Positions 41,520-52,500 are shown, counted from the stretch's first letter. The stretch: 64,000 bases of DNA from Fusobacterium nucleatum_L (GCF_050231725.1 NZ_CP077172.1:1674001-1738000), one strand, 5' to 3'. The notes: generated by a model not told the origin, from the letters alone. Numbers and translations are program-made.

Positions 41520-43433
41520 CTAACTTACAATAGCCCCTGCTTGAACAGATTTATCAATTTTTATTAAAGATACTCCATTTTTATCTTCTGTTGTTAATAG
41601 CATTCCTTGTGAAATTTCACCTTTTAATTTAGTAAATTTTAAATTAGCTACTGCTAAAACTTTTTCACCAATTAGTTTTTTAAAGTCTGGATAAAATTTT
41701 GCAAGGCCTGAAATTATTTGTCTTTCAAATTCTCCATCAAAGACTTTAAATTTAAGAAGTTTATCTGCTCCTTCAACCTTATCAACATCTAAAATTTCAA
41801 CTACTTTAATTTCAACCTTATTAAATTCTTTAATATCTATTGGGTTTTCTATTTTTAATTCTTTTTTAGTTTCAACTACTTCTTCTTTTTCTATTTCAAT
41901 TCTTGGGAATATTGGGCTTGCTTCTCCAAGTTTATGTCCTTCTTTAAGTATATTCCATTCTTTTATATCATCAAATTTTAAATCAGTTATGTCCTTATTT
42001 ATACCTAATTGACTTGAAATTTTTTGAGCAGACTCTGGTATATATGGAGCAATTAAAAATGCTATTTTGTATAATCCTTCACATAAAATATTCATAACAG
42101 TAGCAAGTCTATCTTTTTTAGCTTCATCTTTTGCTAAAGCCCAAGGCATAGTTTCATCTATATATTTATTAAGTCTTGAAATAAATTTCCAAATTGTTTC
42201 CAAAGCTTTTGAAAATTCAAATAGATACATATACTTTTCAACATCTTTAACCACATCATTAAACATAGATTTAATATCTTCATCTATTGTTTCAGCAGTT
42301 GAAGAAGAAGCTACTATCCCATTGAAATATTTTTTATACATTCCTAATGTTCTATTTAGTAAATTACCTAAGTCATTTGCTAAATCTGAATTTAATCTTC
42401 CTATTATACCTTTTGTAGAATAATCACCATCAGTTCCAAAGTTAGCTTCTCTTAAAAGATAATATCTAAAAGCATCTACTCCATATTTTTTAATTTCATC
42501 ATAAGGATTTACAACATTACCTCTTGATTTCGACATCTTTTCTCCTTCTGATGTCCACCAACCATGAGCAACTATACTATCTGGTAGTTTAATTCCAGCT
42601 GATAAAAGCATACAAGGCCAAATAATAGCATGGAATCTTATTATATCTTTTCCTATTAAATGAACTACTCTTGAATTATTCCAAAATTTATCAAATTTCT
42701 TATCGTCATTCTCAAAACCTGCTGATGTAATATAGTTTGTTAGAGCATCAAACCAAACATAAGTAATATGTCCAGGTGCAAAATCTATTGGTATTCCCCA
42801 AGTAAATGTATTTCTTGATATAGATAAATCTTGTAAACCTTGTTTGATAAAAGAGATTACTTCATTTCTACGAGAATGAGGTAAGATAAAATCAGGGTTT
42901 TCATCTATGTGTTTTAAAAGAGCATCTGCATATTTTGACATCTTAAAGAAATAAGATTCTTCTTTTAAAACTGTTAATTCTTTTCCACAATCAGGACATT
43001 TATTGCTACCATTTAATTGATTTTCAGGAAAAAAAGTTTCACAAGAAACACAATATTTTCCTTCATATTCACCTTTATAAATGTCACCCTTTGCATTAAC
43101 AATATCTAAAATTCTTTTTACCGCTTTTTTGTGTCTATCCTCTGTTGTTCTTATAAAATCATCATATTTGATATCTAAAGCTTCCCACATATTTTTAAAA
43201 TTAGGAGTCATTTTGTCTGTCCAAGCTTGTGGAGCAAAACCATTTTGTTCCGCAGCTTGCTCAACTTTTTGACCATGCTCGTCAAGTCCTGTTACAAAAT
43301 GTGTGTCCATTCCCATTGCTTTATTATATCTATTTATGACGTCTGCTGCTATTGTTGTATATGCACTTCCTACATGAGGATCACCATTTACATAATATAT
43401 TGGTGTACTTACAAAAAAATTCTTTTTCATCAT
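41520..43433 (-). CDS. metG: Methionyl-tRNA synthetase
   Basis: A 637-residue class I synthetase. The nucleotide-binding start is FFVSTPIYYVNGDPHVGSAY with the HVGS variant of HIGH. A zinc domain with CVSCETFF and CPDCGKEL follows, then the KMSKSRGNVV loop, an anticodon-binding helical domain and a C-terminal tRNA-binding OB-fold domain (VEILDVDKVEGADKLLKFKV, 20 residues). The start has tandem ATGs at 43433 and 43430 behind GGGGAAAT; either is possible. It is first in the metG-TPR-galU group. No T-box or other leader structure was seen upstream. Confidence 0.97.
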   Translation of the reverse strand: MMKKNFFVSTPIYYVNGDPHVGSAYTTIAADVINRYNKAMGMDTHFVTGLDEHGQKVEQAAEQNGFAPQAWTDKMTPNFKNMWEALDIKYDDFIRTTEDRHKKAVKRILDIVNAKGDIYKGEYEGKYCVSCETFFPENQLNGSNKCPDCGKELTVLKEESYFFKMSKYADALLKHIDENPDFILPHSRRNEVISFIKQGLQDLSISRNTFTWGIPIDFAPGHITYVWFDALTNYITSAGFENDDKKFDKFWNNSRVVHLIGKDIIRFHAIIWPCMLLSAGIKLPDSIVAHGWWTSEGEKMSKSRGNVVNPYDEIKKYGVDAFRYYLLREANFGTDGDYSTKGIIGRLNSDLANDLGNLLNRTLGMYKKYFNGIVASSSTAETIDEDIKSMFNDVVKDVEKYMYLFEFSKALETIWKFISRLNKYIDETMPWALAKDEAKKDRLATVMNILCEGLYKIAFLIAPYIPESAQKISSQLGINKDITDLKFDDIKEWNILKEGHKLGEASPIFPRIEIEKEEVVETKKELKIENPIDIKEFNKVEIKVVEILDVDKVEGADKLLKFKVFDGEFERQIISGLAKFYPDFKKLIGEKVLAVANLKFTKLKGEISQGMLLTTEDKNGVSLIKIDKSVQAGAIVS

Positions 43434-43469
43434 ATTTCCCCTATCCTTCCTATACTATTCATTTAATTT

Positions 43470-44093
43470 TTAAAATTTTATCTCATTATTTAAGCTATTA
43501 ATGCTATTTTTTACGATTTCTGTATATTTATCTAAATCATCTTGATCATTGATTGTTAATGGTTTTCCTAAAAAAATTTTTACTTTTGAAAAAGGTTTAG
43601 GAATTTCAAATTTATCCCATGTTTTTTTCAAAATCCATTTCTTACTATAAGAAATTCCAACTGGAACAAGTGGTACAGAAGTTTTCTGACATAAATATAG
43701 AAGTCCTTTTTTAGCTTTTTCTCTAGGTCCTTTTGGTCCATCTAATGGAGTTCCTATGGAATAGCCTTTTTTTAAATATTTCAAAAGAGATATTGTACTT
43801 GAAACAGATTTCTTATCAGATGAACCTCTTACTAAAGTATATCCCATTTTTTCGAGAGGAACAGAAATTAATTCACCATCTTTAGTGGGGCTTGACATTG
43901 CAAGTTTTTTTTCTATATTTTTAAAAAAAATAGGAGTTATAAAAAGTTTACTGTGCCAAAAAGCATAAATATGGGGTTTTTGCATATCAATTTCATATTT
44001 ATTTGTAATTTCAATTTTTAAAGTAGAAGATATTATTCTTAAAATATAATAAAGTAATATTCCTAAAATTCGGTATTTTTTATTTTCTTTCAT
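43470..44093 (-). CDS. DUF374 lysophospholipid acyltransferase family protein
   Basis: A 207-residue protein of the DUF374 branch of acyltransferases, with an N-terminal hydrophobic anchor. Conserved blocks are IYAFWHSKLFITP with the catalytic His, GELISVPLEKMGYTLVRGSS (20 residues), IGTPLDGPKGPREKAKKGLL (20 residues) and LVPVGISYS. It may acylate lipid A or a related lipid at the inner membrane; members are often near lpx or kdt genes. TAGGAGTGCTT selects ATG at 44093. An in-frame GTG at 44099 lies inside the ribosome site. It is separated from ybaB by a terminator and from metG by 36 bp. Confidence 0.87.
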   Translation of the reverse strand: MKENKKYRILGILLYYILRIISSTLKIEITNKYEIDMQKPHIYAFWHSKLFITPIFFKNIEKKLAMSSPTKDGELISVPLEKMGYTLVRGSSDKKSVSSTISLLKYLKKGYSIGTPLDGPKGPREKAKKGLLYLCQKTSVPLVPVGISYSKKWILKKTWDKFEIPKPFSKVKIFLGKPLTINDQDDLDKYTEIVKNSINSLNNEIKF

Positions 44094-44103
44094 AAGCACT
44101 CCT

Positions 44104-44139
44104 AAAAAAAATACTCAAGAGAAAACATATCTCTTGAGT
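44104..44139 (-). terminator. Terminator after ybaB
   Basis: ACTCAAGAGA (44113-44122) pairs with TCTCTTGAGT (44130-44139). On the minus strand it is followed by ATTTTTTTT (44112-44104), giving a strong terminator. Confidence 0.88.
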
Positions 44140-44153
44140 AGCATTTTCCCTAA

Positions 44154-44504
44154 TTAGAATAAACCAGGAATATTTATTCCACCTGTAACTTTTGACATTT
44201 CACTTTCTGCTAATTCTTCAGCTTTAGTCATTGCATCTTTAACAGCTGTAATTATTAAATCTTCTAACATTTCTTTGTCTTCTACTGCTTCTTTTAGGAT
44301 TTCATCAGATAACTTTATTTCCATAAGTTCTTTTTGTCCATTTACTTTTACTGAAACTGCTCCTCCACCAACTGATGAGTTAACTTCTTTTGATTTTAGT
44401 TGCTCTTGTACTTCTAACATTTGTTGTTGCATTACTTGTGCTTGTTTAACTATATCAGCTTGGTTTCCTCCTGCTGTTTTAGTTCCTTTTAGTTTTCTAA
44501 CCAT
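44154..44504 (-). CDS. YbaB/EbfC family nucleoid-associated protein
   Basis: A 116-residue DNA-binding protein that forms dimers on the nucleoid. Helical QAQVMQQQMLEVQEQLKSKE (20 residues) precedes the conserved strands VGGGAVSVKVNGQKELMEI (19 residues), then the C-terminal helix DLIITAVKDAMTKAEELAES (20 residues) and GGINIPGLF. The small N-terminal extension MVRKLKGTKTAGG is unusual but supported by an AGGAGG ribosome site. It is usually next to recR or dnaX; here it stands alone between sppA and DUF374. Identification is firm. Confidence 0.92.
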   Translation of the reverse strand: MVRKLKGTKTAGGNQADIVKQAQVMQQQMLEVQEQLKSKEVNSSVGGGAVSVKVNGQKELMEIKLSDEILKEAVEDKEMLEDLIITAVKDAMTKAEELAESEMSKVTGGINIPGLF

Positions 44505-44572
44505 TTTTTTAATCCTCCTAAAAACTTTTACATATCTCTAATTATACACATATTTTATAAATAATTCAACAT

Positions 44573-46309
44573 TTAATCTAAAACTTCATAAGGTAAATAT
44601 GTTACAGGTTTATTATAAAGATAATTTTTAAAAACTTTTTCTTTTATTAAATCATTTGTTCCTAATTTAATGTACTTAGAATATTTTTTATAAATATTTC
44701 CTAACTCAAGTTTATCCTTGGCAATTACAATAGCATATTCCTCCATATTATTATCTTCTGCTATGTTGTAAATTGTTGTGTTTAATCCTCCGATTTCATC
44801 AGCTAAACCTATTTCTACAGCTTCATCCCCTGTCCAAATTCTACCTTCTGCAATAGTTTTTAATTTTTCTTTATCTATTTTTCTACCTTTAGATACAACA
44901 TTTAAGAAATCTTCATAAACTTTTAAATTTGAATTATAAATTTTATTATATTTTTTTTCTGTGAAAGTGTCTGTTGAATACAAATCAGAATATTCACCTT
45001 CAGATATTTTTTCTATATTAACTCCATTGTTTGTTAATAATTTTGAAAAATCAGGCAGAATACTTACAACTCCTATTGAACCTGTTATTGTATTTCTATC
45101 TACAAATATTTTATGAGCATTTGTTGAAATATAATAACCTCCAGAAGCAGCAACGCTTGACATAGAAACATATACAGGTTTTTTAGTAGAAAGTTCTTTA
45201 ACTTTTTCAGCTATTATATCTGAGGTTAAAGCTGAACCACCTGGAGAATTTATTCTTAAGACAATAGCTTTTATTTTTTCATTTTCTTTTGCAATATTTA
45301 ATTTTTCTAAAGTTTCATTAACATTTATATTTTCTTCACCAGACAGGATATCAAGTTGAGATTCAACAATATCTCCTTCCAAAGGAATAACATATACAAT
45401 ATTATTAGAATTTGATAAAGTTTCTTCTTTATAATAATTTTTTGAATATTCTTGAACAGGTATAAGTTTATTTTTTCCTCCAAGCATAGAGACTATATTA
45501 TCCCAGTAAGCATATTTATCAATTAAATTATTATTTAATAAGTCAACTGAAGAAGCTGCAACTAAATCACCATTTTTTATAATTAAATCCAAGTTATCTC
45601 TGTTTATTTTTCTATTTAGAGAAACAACATCTAAGAAATTATTATAATTTTTATTTAAAACCCTTATAGCATCTTCTTTTGCTTCTTCTGAAATTGTATT
45701 GTTAGCTAAATTTTCCATATAGCTCTTATAATCTCCAACATGGATAATATTAAACTTTACTCCAATTTTATCAGCTAAATTTTTTATATAAAAACTTTCT
45801 CTGAAATAAGGATATATGTTTACATTAGTTGAGTTAGAGCTTGGCATATATATTTCATCTGCATAAGAGGCTAAGTAATAATTCTTTTTTCCAACATTTT
45901 CAAAATAAGCAATTATTTTTTTATTAGCAGCTCTCGCCATTGATAATTCATAAGCTAGCTCTTCACTTTGAGCATAACTTAAAGAATTAGTATTCAACTT
46001 TAAAACAATTCCTTCTATTCTATCATCATAAGCAATATTTTCTATATTTTTTAATAAAGTGTAATAACTGATAGAGTCATCCTCTAATAAATTTGATTTT
46101 AGTAATCTTTCATTATAGCTATCTGCAAGATTTATTAGGACATATGCTTTGTCACTTATAAGTACGGTTGACTTATTATCAAAATTTTTAATAATAGCAC
46201 TTATAATAACAACTATGATAAATAAAAATAAAAATAATTTTATGAAAAAAGAAAAGATTTCTTTTATTATGAAAAATAAAAATCTTTTTAGATAATGTAA
46301 AACTTTCAT
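44573..46309 (-). CDS. sppA: Signal peptide peptidase SppA, 67-kDa type
   Basis: A 578-residue inner-membrane serine protease that degrades cleaved signal peptides. An N-terminal span (about residues 22-42) is followed by two tandem S49 domains as in E. coli SppA. The catalytic lysine is Lys195 in HVGDYKSYMENL and the nucleophile Ser389 in SSVAASGGYYIS. RINSPGGSALTSDIIAEKV and GSIGVVSILPDF complete the second domain. AAAGGAGT precedes the ATG. It has its own transcription unit, divergent from the efflux operon. Confidence 0.94.
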   Translation of the reverse strand: MKVLHYLKRFLFFIIKEIFSFFIKLFLFLFIIVVIISAIIKNFDNKSTVLISDKAYVLINLADSYNERLLKSNLLEDDSISYYTLLKNIENIAYDDRIEGIVLKLNTNSLSYAQSEELAYELSMARAANKKIIAYFENVGKKNYYLASYADEIYMPSSNSTNVNIYPYFRESFYIKNLADKIGVKFNIIHVGDYKSYMENLANNTISEEAKEDAIRVLNKNYNNFLDVVSLNRKINRDNLDLIIKNGDLVAASSVDLLNNNLIDKYAYWDNIVSMLGGKNKLIPVQEYSKNYYKEETLSNSNNIVYVIPLEGDIVESQLDILSGEENINVNETLEKLNIAKENEKIKAIVLRINSPGGSALTSDIIAEKVKELSTKKPVYVSMSSVAASGGYYISTNAHKIFVDRNTITGSIGVVSILPDFSKLLTNNGVNIEKISEGEYSDLYSTDTFTEKKYNKIYNSNLKVYEDFLNVVSKGRKIDKEKLKTIAEGRIWTGDEAVEIGLADEIGGLNTTIYNIAEDNNMEEYAIVIAKDKLELGNIYKKYSKYIKLGTNDLIKEKVFKNYLYNKPVTYLPYEVLD

Positions 46310-46417
46310 TTTTTTTACTCCTTTGTTATAGAAATTTCACTACATTTTATATCATTATTTTGATTTTAGCAAATAAAAGTTAGGAAAATAATATAAATAT
46401 TTCTGTATAAAAAAAAC

Positions 46418-46446
46418 TTGACTAAAGATATTCTATTTGATATTAT
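46418..46446 (+). promoter_or_regulatory. Promoter of the tetR-RND efflux operon
   Basis: TTGACT (46418-46423), an exact 17-bp spacer and TATTAT (46441-46446). The predicted transcription start is about 46452, at the edge of the palindromic operator. Confidence 0.75.
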
Positions 46447-46451
46447 ACTAC

Positions 46452-46482
46452 TTGACCACTCGGTCAATGACTGTGTGGTCAA
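46452..46482. promoter_or_regulatory. Nested palindromic operator for the TetR regulator
   Basis: The outer inverted repeat TTGACCAC (46452-46459) / GTGGTCAA (46475-46482) encloses the partly overlapping inner repeat TTGACC / GGTCAA (46452-46467), so three half-sites are present. It covers the predicted transcription start, suiting repression by the TetR protein encoded just downstream. Confidence 0.75.
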
Positions 46483-46515
46483 TATAAAAAATAAAAAGGA
46501 GAAGCTTGAATTGAT

Positions 46516-47151
46516 ATGAATTTGGAGATAGATAAAAAAAGTTTAATTTTAGAAAAAGCCAAAGATATGATAATAACTGAAAGTTATAGTAGCTTATCAA
46601 TTAGTAAATTAACATCAGAGCTTAATATATCTAAGGGAAGTTTTTATACTTATTTTCCTTCAAAAGATAAGATGCTAACCGAAATTTTAGATGAATATAT
46701 TAAAAATATAACAGTTTTTAAAAATAATTTAAAAAAAAATTCTAAAAATATAGATGACTGTTTAGAATACTATGTAAATTCTATACTAAATTTAACTGAT
46801 GAGGAGCTAAAATTAGAGTTAGTAATAGCAAATTTAAAAAGAAACTATGAAGTTTTTAATGAAGAAAATTTTATAAAATTAAAAAAAATAGCTTGTATAA
46901 TGATAGACTTAGTAAAAGAAATTTTAAAAAAGTATAAAAATACTGTAAAAATTGAAGAAAAAAATATAGAAAGATGTGCTAAATTGTTATTTAGTATAAC
47001 GGAAGTTTTTCTTATAATGGAAAATGTTGATTTTAATAGTAATAGATTTTCATTTAAAACATTAGAAGAAGTAAAAAAAATGTATAGAAGCAAAGATATG
47101 AAAGAGCACCTTGAATTTATAAAAAATAGTGTAAAAAAAATTATATGTTGA
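46516..47151 (+). CDS. TetR/AcrR family transcriptional regulator
   Basis: A 211-residue repressor. The N-terminal HTH is seen in SYSSLSISKLTSELNISKGS with the family hallmark FYTYFPSKDKMLTEIL. The C-terminal ligand and dimer domain is all-helical with no recognisable ligand type. The ribosome site AAAAGGAGA is about 14 bases before the ATG at 46516, a little far, but no better in-frame start exists. It heads an operon with a TolC-like protein, adaptor and RND permease, so it is probably a repressor of the pump and of itself through the operator at 46452-46482. Confidence 0.92.
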   Translation: MNLEIDKKSLILEKAKDMIITESYSSLSISKLTSELNISKGSFYTYFPSKDKMLTEILDEYIKNITVFKNNLKKNSKNIDDCLEYYVNSILNLTDEELKLELVIANLKRNYEVFNEENFIKLKKIACIMIDLVKEILKKYKNTVKIEEKNIERCAKLLFSITEVFLIMENVDFNSNRFSFKTLEEVKKMYRSKDMKEHLEFIKNSVKKIIC

Positions 47152-47172
47152 TATTAAGTAATAGGAGGAATA

Positions 47173-48435
47173 ATGAAAAAATTAATAACAGTATTTTTTT
47201 TGATGACAAATATAATTTTAGCCAAAGATTTAACTTTGGAACAAGCAATAGATTTATCATTAAACAATAGTAAAGAAATGAAAATATCTGATAAAAGTTT
47301 AGAAATTTCAAAATTAAATTTTAATAAAGCTTTAAAAAATGTACTGCCTTCAGTAACATATTCTGGAGCTTACACAGTAGGAGAACATGAAAGAAAAATA
47401 TTAACTCAAACTGAGAAAGACAAAATCAGTAAAAAAAGAGGATATACCCAAAATTTAAGAATAACTCAACCTCTTTTTACGGGTATAGCGGCTATTAAAG
47501 GAGCAAAAGCTTATGAAAATATAGCAGGTTATTCATATTTGCAAAGCAAAATTCAAAATAGACTTGAAACAATAAAAATATTTTCAGATATAATAAATGC
47601 TGAAAGAAATTTAGAAGCACTTAAGTACTCTGAAGGAATTTTATTAAAAAGATATCAAAAACAAGAGGAGCAATTAAATTTAAGGCTTATAACTAAACCT
47701 GATATTCTCCAAACTGAATATTCAATTGAAAGTATAAGGTCACAAATAATTAATGTAGAAAATGTAATAAATACAAATAAAGAAAAATTATATATAAGAA
47801 CAGGAATAAATAAATCAGAATCTTTAAAACTAATTCCTTTTGATATACCTAATAATTTATCTAGTGGAATAATTTTAGAAAAAGATTTAAAACAAGCTAT
47901 AAATGAAAGTTTATTGGCAAAAATTGCAGAGGAACAATTAAAAGTTGCTTCAGCTAGTAAAATGACTGCTATTGGAGATTTATTACCTAAAGTAAATGTT
48001 TTTGCTTCTTATGGAACGGGAGAAAGAACAACATATGAAAGAAGTTATAGAGATGGAGAATGGACAGGTGGAATTGAAGTCTCTTGGAAAGTATTTTCTT
48101 TTGGAAGTGACTTAGATAGTTATAGAATTGCAAAATTAGAAGAAGAACAAGAAGAATTAAAGGAAATATCAACAAAAGAAAATATTGAAATAAATGTAAG
48201 AAGTTCTTATCTTAATGTATTGAGTTTAGAAAAACAAATAGCTTCTCAGGGAAAAGCTTTAGAAGTAGCAAAGGTTAATTTTGAACTTAACCAAGAAAAG
48301 TATGATGCTGGTCTTATTTCAACAGTAGATTATTTAGATTTTGAAAATACTTATAGACAGGCTAGAATAACATATAATAAAGTTTTACTTGATTACTACT
48401 ATGCTTTTGAAACATATAGATCATTATTGATATAA
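47173..48435 (+). CDS. TolC-family outer-membrane efflux protein
   Basis: A 420-residue outer-membrane channel protein with a signal peptide (MKKLITVFFLMTNIILA, cut before KDLTLEQAI). LTLEQAIDLSLNNSKEMKIS (20 residues) is the usual start of TolC proteins. Two similar halves of long coiled helices follow, with a second copy of the start in KDLKQAINESLLAKIAEE. It completes a tripartite pump with the two downstream genes. AATAGGAGGAATA precedes the ATG, 22 bp after tetR. Confidence 0.9.
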   Translation: MKKLITVFFLMTNIILAKDLTLEQAIDLSLNNSKEMKISDKSLEISKLNFNKALKNVLPSVTYSGAYTVGEHERKILTQTEKDKISKKRGYTQNLRITQPLFTGIAAIKGAKAYENIAGYSYLQSKIQNRLETIKIFSDIINAERNLEALKYSEGILLKRYQKQEEQLNLRLITKPDILQTEYSIESIRSQIINVENVINTNKEKLYIRTGINKSESLKLIPFDIPNNLSSGIILEKDLKQAINESLLAKIAEEQLKVASASKMTAIGDLLPKVNVFASYGTGERTTYERSYRDGEWTGGIEVSWKVFSFGSDLDSYRIAKLEEEQEELKEISTKENIEINVRSSYLNVLSLEKQIASQGKALEVAKVNFELNQEKYDAGLISTVDYLDFENTYRQARITYNKVLLDYYYAFETYRSLLI

Positions 48436-48479
48436 ACAAAAATAGTTTACTACTAATTTATAAGTGAAAGGAAAAATTT

Positions 48480-49580
48480 ATGAGAAAATTATTAACAATA
48501 TTACTTGTAACTAGTTTATTATTAGTTGCTTGTGGAAAAAATAAAGAAGCAAAAGATACTAAAAATAATGCTACTGTAACTGAAACAGAAATATCTGCTA
48601 AGTCTGTAGAAGTTGCAGAAGTAACTACTAGAGAAATGTCTAAACTTTTTGAATCAAGTGCAGTTTGGGAACCTTTAGCCAAAGTTAATTTTTCAACTGA
48701 TAAAGGTGGAACTGTAGAAAAAATTTATAAGAGAAATGGAGAAATAGTAAAAAAAGGAGAGATTATTGTAAAACTATCTGATGCACAAACAGAAGCTAAT
48801 TTTTTACAAGCTAAGGCTAATTACCAATCAGCTACTTCTAACTATAATATAGCTAAAAATAATTACCAAAAGTTTAAAACACTTTATGATAAACAATTAA
48901 TTTCATATTTAGAGTTTTCTAATTATGAGGTAACATTCACTAGTGCACAAGGAAATTTGGAAGTTGCTAAGGCAGCGTATATGAATGCTCAAAACAGTTA
49001 TTCTAAACTTGTTGCAAGGGCAGAAATAAATGGAATTATTGGAAACTTGTTTATAAAAGAGGGAAATGATATAGCTGCTAAAGAAACTTTATTTACAATT
49101 TTAAATGATAAAAAAATGCAAGCTTATGTTGGCGTAACTCCTGAAGCAATTTCTAAAGTTAAAATTGATGATGAAATAAATGTAAAAATTGATGCTTTAG
49201 CTAGAGAATATAAAGCAAAAATTACTGAGTTAAATCCTATTGCAGACAGTACAACTAAAAACTTTAGAGTTAAGCTTACACTTGATAATCCTGATGGAGA
49301 AATTAAAGATGGTATGTTTGGGAATGTTGTAATTCCAGTTGGAGAATCTTCTGTTTTAAGTGTAGAAGATGAAGCTATTATTACAAGAGATTTAGTAAAT
49401 TATGTATTTAAATATGAAGATGGAAAGGCAAAACAAGTTGAAGTAACATTAGGAGCAACAAACTTACCATATACAGGAATTTCTTCTCCAGAAATAAAAG
49501 AAGGAGATAAAATAATTGTTAAAGGTCTTTTTGGACTTCAAAATAATGATAATGTTGAAATTAAAAATGAGGTGAAATAA
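48480..49580 (+). CDS. RND efflux periplasmic adaptor lipoprotein
   Basis: A 366-residue membrane-fusion protein. The lipobox is SLLLVA-Cys. The lipoyl half-motifs (VNFSTDKGGTVEKIYKRNGE, 20 residues, and ARAEINGIIGNLFIKEGND) flank a coiled-coil hairpin (about residues 100-160). Beta-barrel and membrane-proximal domains follow (INVKIDALAREYKAKITELN, GMFGNVVIPVGE). It links the RND permease to TolC. The stop overlaps the permease start (TAATG), so they are coupled. Lys-rich residues follow the lipobox. Confidence 0.93.
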   Translation: MRKLLTILLVTSLLLVACGKNKEAKDTKNNATVTETEISAKSVEVAEVTTREMSKLFESSAVWEPLAKVNFSTDKGGTVEKIYKRNGEIVKKGEIIVKLSDAQTEANFLQAKANYQSATSNYNIAKNNYQKFKTLYDKQLISYLEFSNYEVTFTSAQGNLEVAKAAYMNAQNSYSKLVARAEINGIIGNLFIKEGNDIAAKETLFTILNDKKMQAYVGVTPEAISKVKIDDEINVKIDALAREYKAKITELNPIADSTTKNFRVKLTLDNPDGEIKDGMFGNVVIPVGESSVLSVEDEAIITRDLVNYVFKYEDGKAKQVEVTLGATNLPYTGISSPEIKEGDKIIVKGLFGLQNNDNVEIKNEVK

Positions 49581-52500
49581 TGATGTCATTAGCAGGAATC
49601 TCAATACGTAGACCTGTTGCAACAACAATGGTAATGTTATCATTTATTTTCATTGGTTTAATTTCAATGTTTTCAATGAAAAAAGAATTGATACCAAATA
49701 TAAATATCCCTGTTGTTACAATTTCTACCACTTGGACTGGAGCTGTTAGCGAAGATGTAGAGGCACAGGTTACAAAAAAAATAAAGGATTCTCTTTCAAA
49801 TGTAGATTCTATTGATAAGATACAAACTGTATCTTCTTATGGGAGCTCTTCTGTAGTTGTAAACTTTGACTTCGGAGTTAATACTGATGAAAAAGTTACT
49901 CAAATTCAAAGAGAAGTTTCAAAAATAACAAATAATTTACCTAAAGATGCTAATACTCCATTAGTCAGAAAAGTTGAAGCTTCTGGTGGAAATATGACAG
50001 CAGTTATAGCTTTTAATGCAGATAGCAAAACTGCACTTACAACTTTTATTAAGGAACAATTAAAACCTAGACTTGAGAGTTTACCTGGTATAGGACAAGT
50101 TGATATTTTTGGTAATCCAGATAAACAATTACAAATTCAAGTTGATAGTGACAAATTAGCTTCATATAATTTATCACCTATGGAATTATATAATATTGTA
50201 AGAACATCTGTTGCTACATATCCTATTGGGAAATTATCTACTGGAAGCAAAGATATGATTATAAGATTTATGGGAGAGTTAGACTATATAGATCAATATA
50301 AAAATATATTAATTAACTCGAATGGTAATACTTTAAGATTAAAAGATGTAGCAGATATTGTATTGACAACGGAAGATGCAACTAATACAGGTTACCTTAA
50401 TGGAAAGGAAGCAGTAGTAGTCATATTACAAAAATCTTCTGATGGAGATACTATAACTTTAAATAATGCAGCTTTTAAAGTTATAGAAGAAATGAAACCA
50501 TATATGCCTACAGGTACTGAATACAGTATAGAAATGGATTCTTCTGAAAATATTAATAGTTCGATTTCAAATGTTTCTAGTTCAGCACTTCAAGGTTTAG
50601 TACTGGCAACAATAATATTATTTATTTTCTTGAAGAGTTTTAGAACAACTGTGTTAATTTCATTGGCACTTCCTGTTGCAATAGTATTTACTTTTGCTTT
50701 CTTGGCAATGAGAGGTACGACTCTTAACCTAATTTCTCTTATGGGGCTTTCAATAGGGGTTGGTATGCTTACAGATAACTCAGTTGTTGTTGTGGATAAT
50801 ATTTATCGTCATATAACAGAATTAAATTCTCCTGTTATGGAAGCAGCAGAAAATGCAACAGAAGAAGTTACTTTCTCTGTTATAGCTTCTGCATTAACAA
50901 CTATAGTGGTTTTTCTTCCAATATTATTTATTCCAGGACTTGCAAGAGAATTTTTTAGAGATATGTCTTATGCTATTATCTTCTCTAACCTTGCAGCAAT
51001 TATAGTTGCTATAACTATGATACCAATGTTAGCTAGTAGATTTTTAAATAGAAAATCAATGAAATCTGAAGAAGGTAGATTATTCAAAAAAGTAAAAGAA
51101 TTTTATTTAAAAGTTATTAATAAAGCTATTTCTCATAAAGGGTTAACAGTACTTATCATGGTAGTTCTATTTTTCTTCAGTGTTTTTGTTGGTCCAAAAT
51201 TCTTAAAATTTGAATTTATGCCTAAACAAGATGAAGGAAAATACTCATTGACAGCAGAATTACAAAAAGGTACTGATTTAACTAAAGCAAAGAGAATTGC
51301 TGGAGAATTAGAAGAAATTGTTAAAAAAGATCCTCATACTCAAAGTTATTTAATGTTAGTAAGTACGTCAAGCATATCAGTAAATGCTAATGTTGGTAAA
51401 AAGAATACAAGAGATGATAGTGTATTTACAATTATGTCTGATATAAGAAAAAAGGCATCTAAAGTTTTAGATGCAAGAATATCTATGACTAATCAGTTTT
51501 CTGGTGGAAGAACCAATAAAGATGTTCAATTTTTACTACAAGGTTCTAATCAAGATGAAATTAAAAAGCTAGGTAAACAACTTTTAGAAAAATTACAAAG
51601 TTATAATGGAATAGTGGATATATCTTCAACTCTTGATCCAGGAATTATAGAATTAAGAGTAAATATAGATAGAGATAAAATAGCAAGTTATGGTATAAGT
51701 CCCACTGTTGTAGCACAAACAATAAGTTACTATATGTTAGGAGGAGATAAGGCTAATACTGCAACATTAAAAACTGATACAGAAGAAATAGATGTTTTAG
51801 TTAGACTTCCTAAAGAAAAAAGAAATGATATAAATACTCTAGCTTCTTTAAATATTAAGGTTGGAGATAATAAATTTGTTAAGGTATCAGATGTTGCTAC
51901 TTTACAATATGCAGAAGGAACTTCTGAAATAAATAAGAAAAATGGTATTTATACTGTTACTATCTCTGGTAATGATGGTGGAGTTGGTTTAAGAGTTATA
52001 CAATCAAAGATAGTAGAAGAATTAAATAATTTAAATCCTCCTTCAACTATTTCATATAGTTGGGGTGGACAAACTGAAAATATGCAAAAAACTATGAGTC
52101 AATTATCGTTTGCATTATCTATTTCAATTTTCTTAATCTATGCTTTACTTGCTTCACAATTTGAAAGTTTCTTATTACCAATTATTATAATAGGTTCTAT
52201 ACCACTAGCATTGATTGGAGTCATTTGGGGACTTGTGATATTAAGACAACCTATAGATATAATGGTTATGATAGGAGTAATACTACTTGCTGGGGTTGTT
52301 GTTAATAATGCCATAGTGTTGATAGACTTTATTAAAACAATGAGAACTCGTGGTCATGATAAAGAATATTCAATTATCTATTCTTGTGAGACAAGGTTAA
52401 GACCTATACTTATGACAACTATGACAACAGTCTTTGGTATGATACCTATGGCCTTAGGTCTAGGAGAAGGTTCAGAATTCTATAGAGGTATGGCTATCAC

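Noticed and set aside
43434..43469. T-box or other leader upstream of metG
   Set aside because: The gap to the DUF374 gene is only 36 bp and has no room for a T-box.
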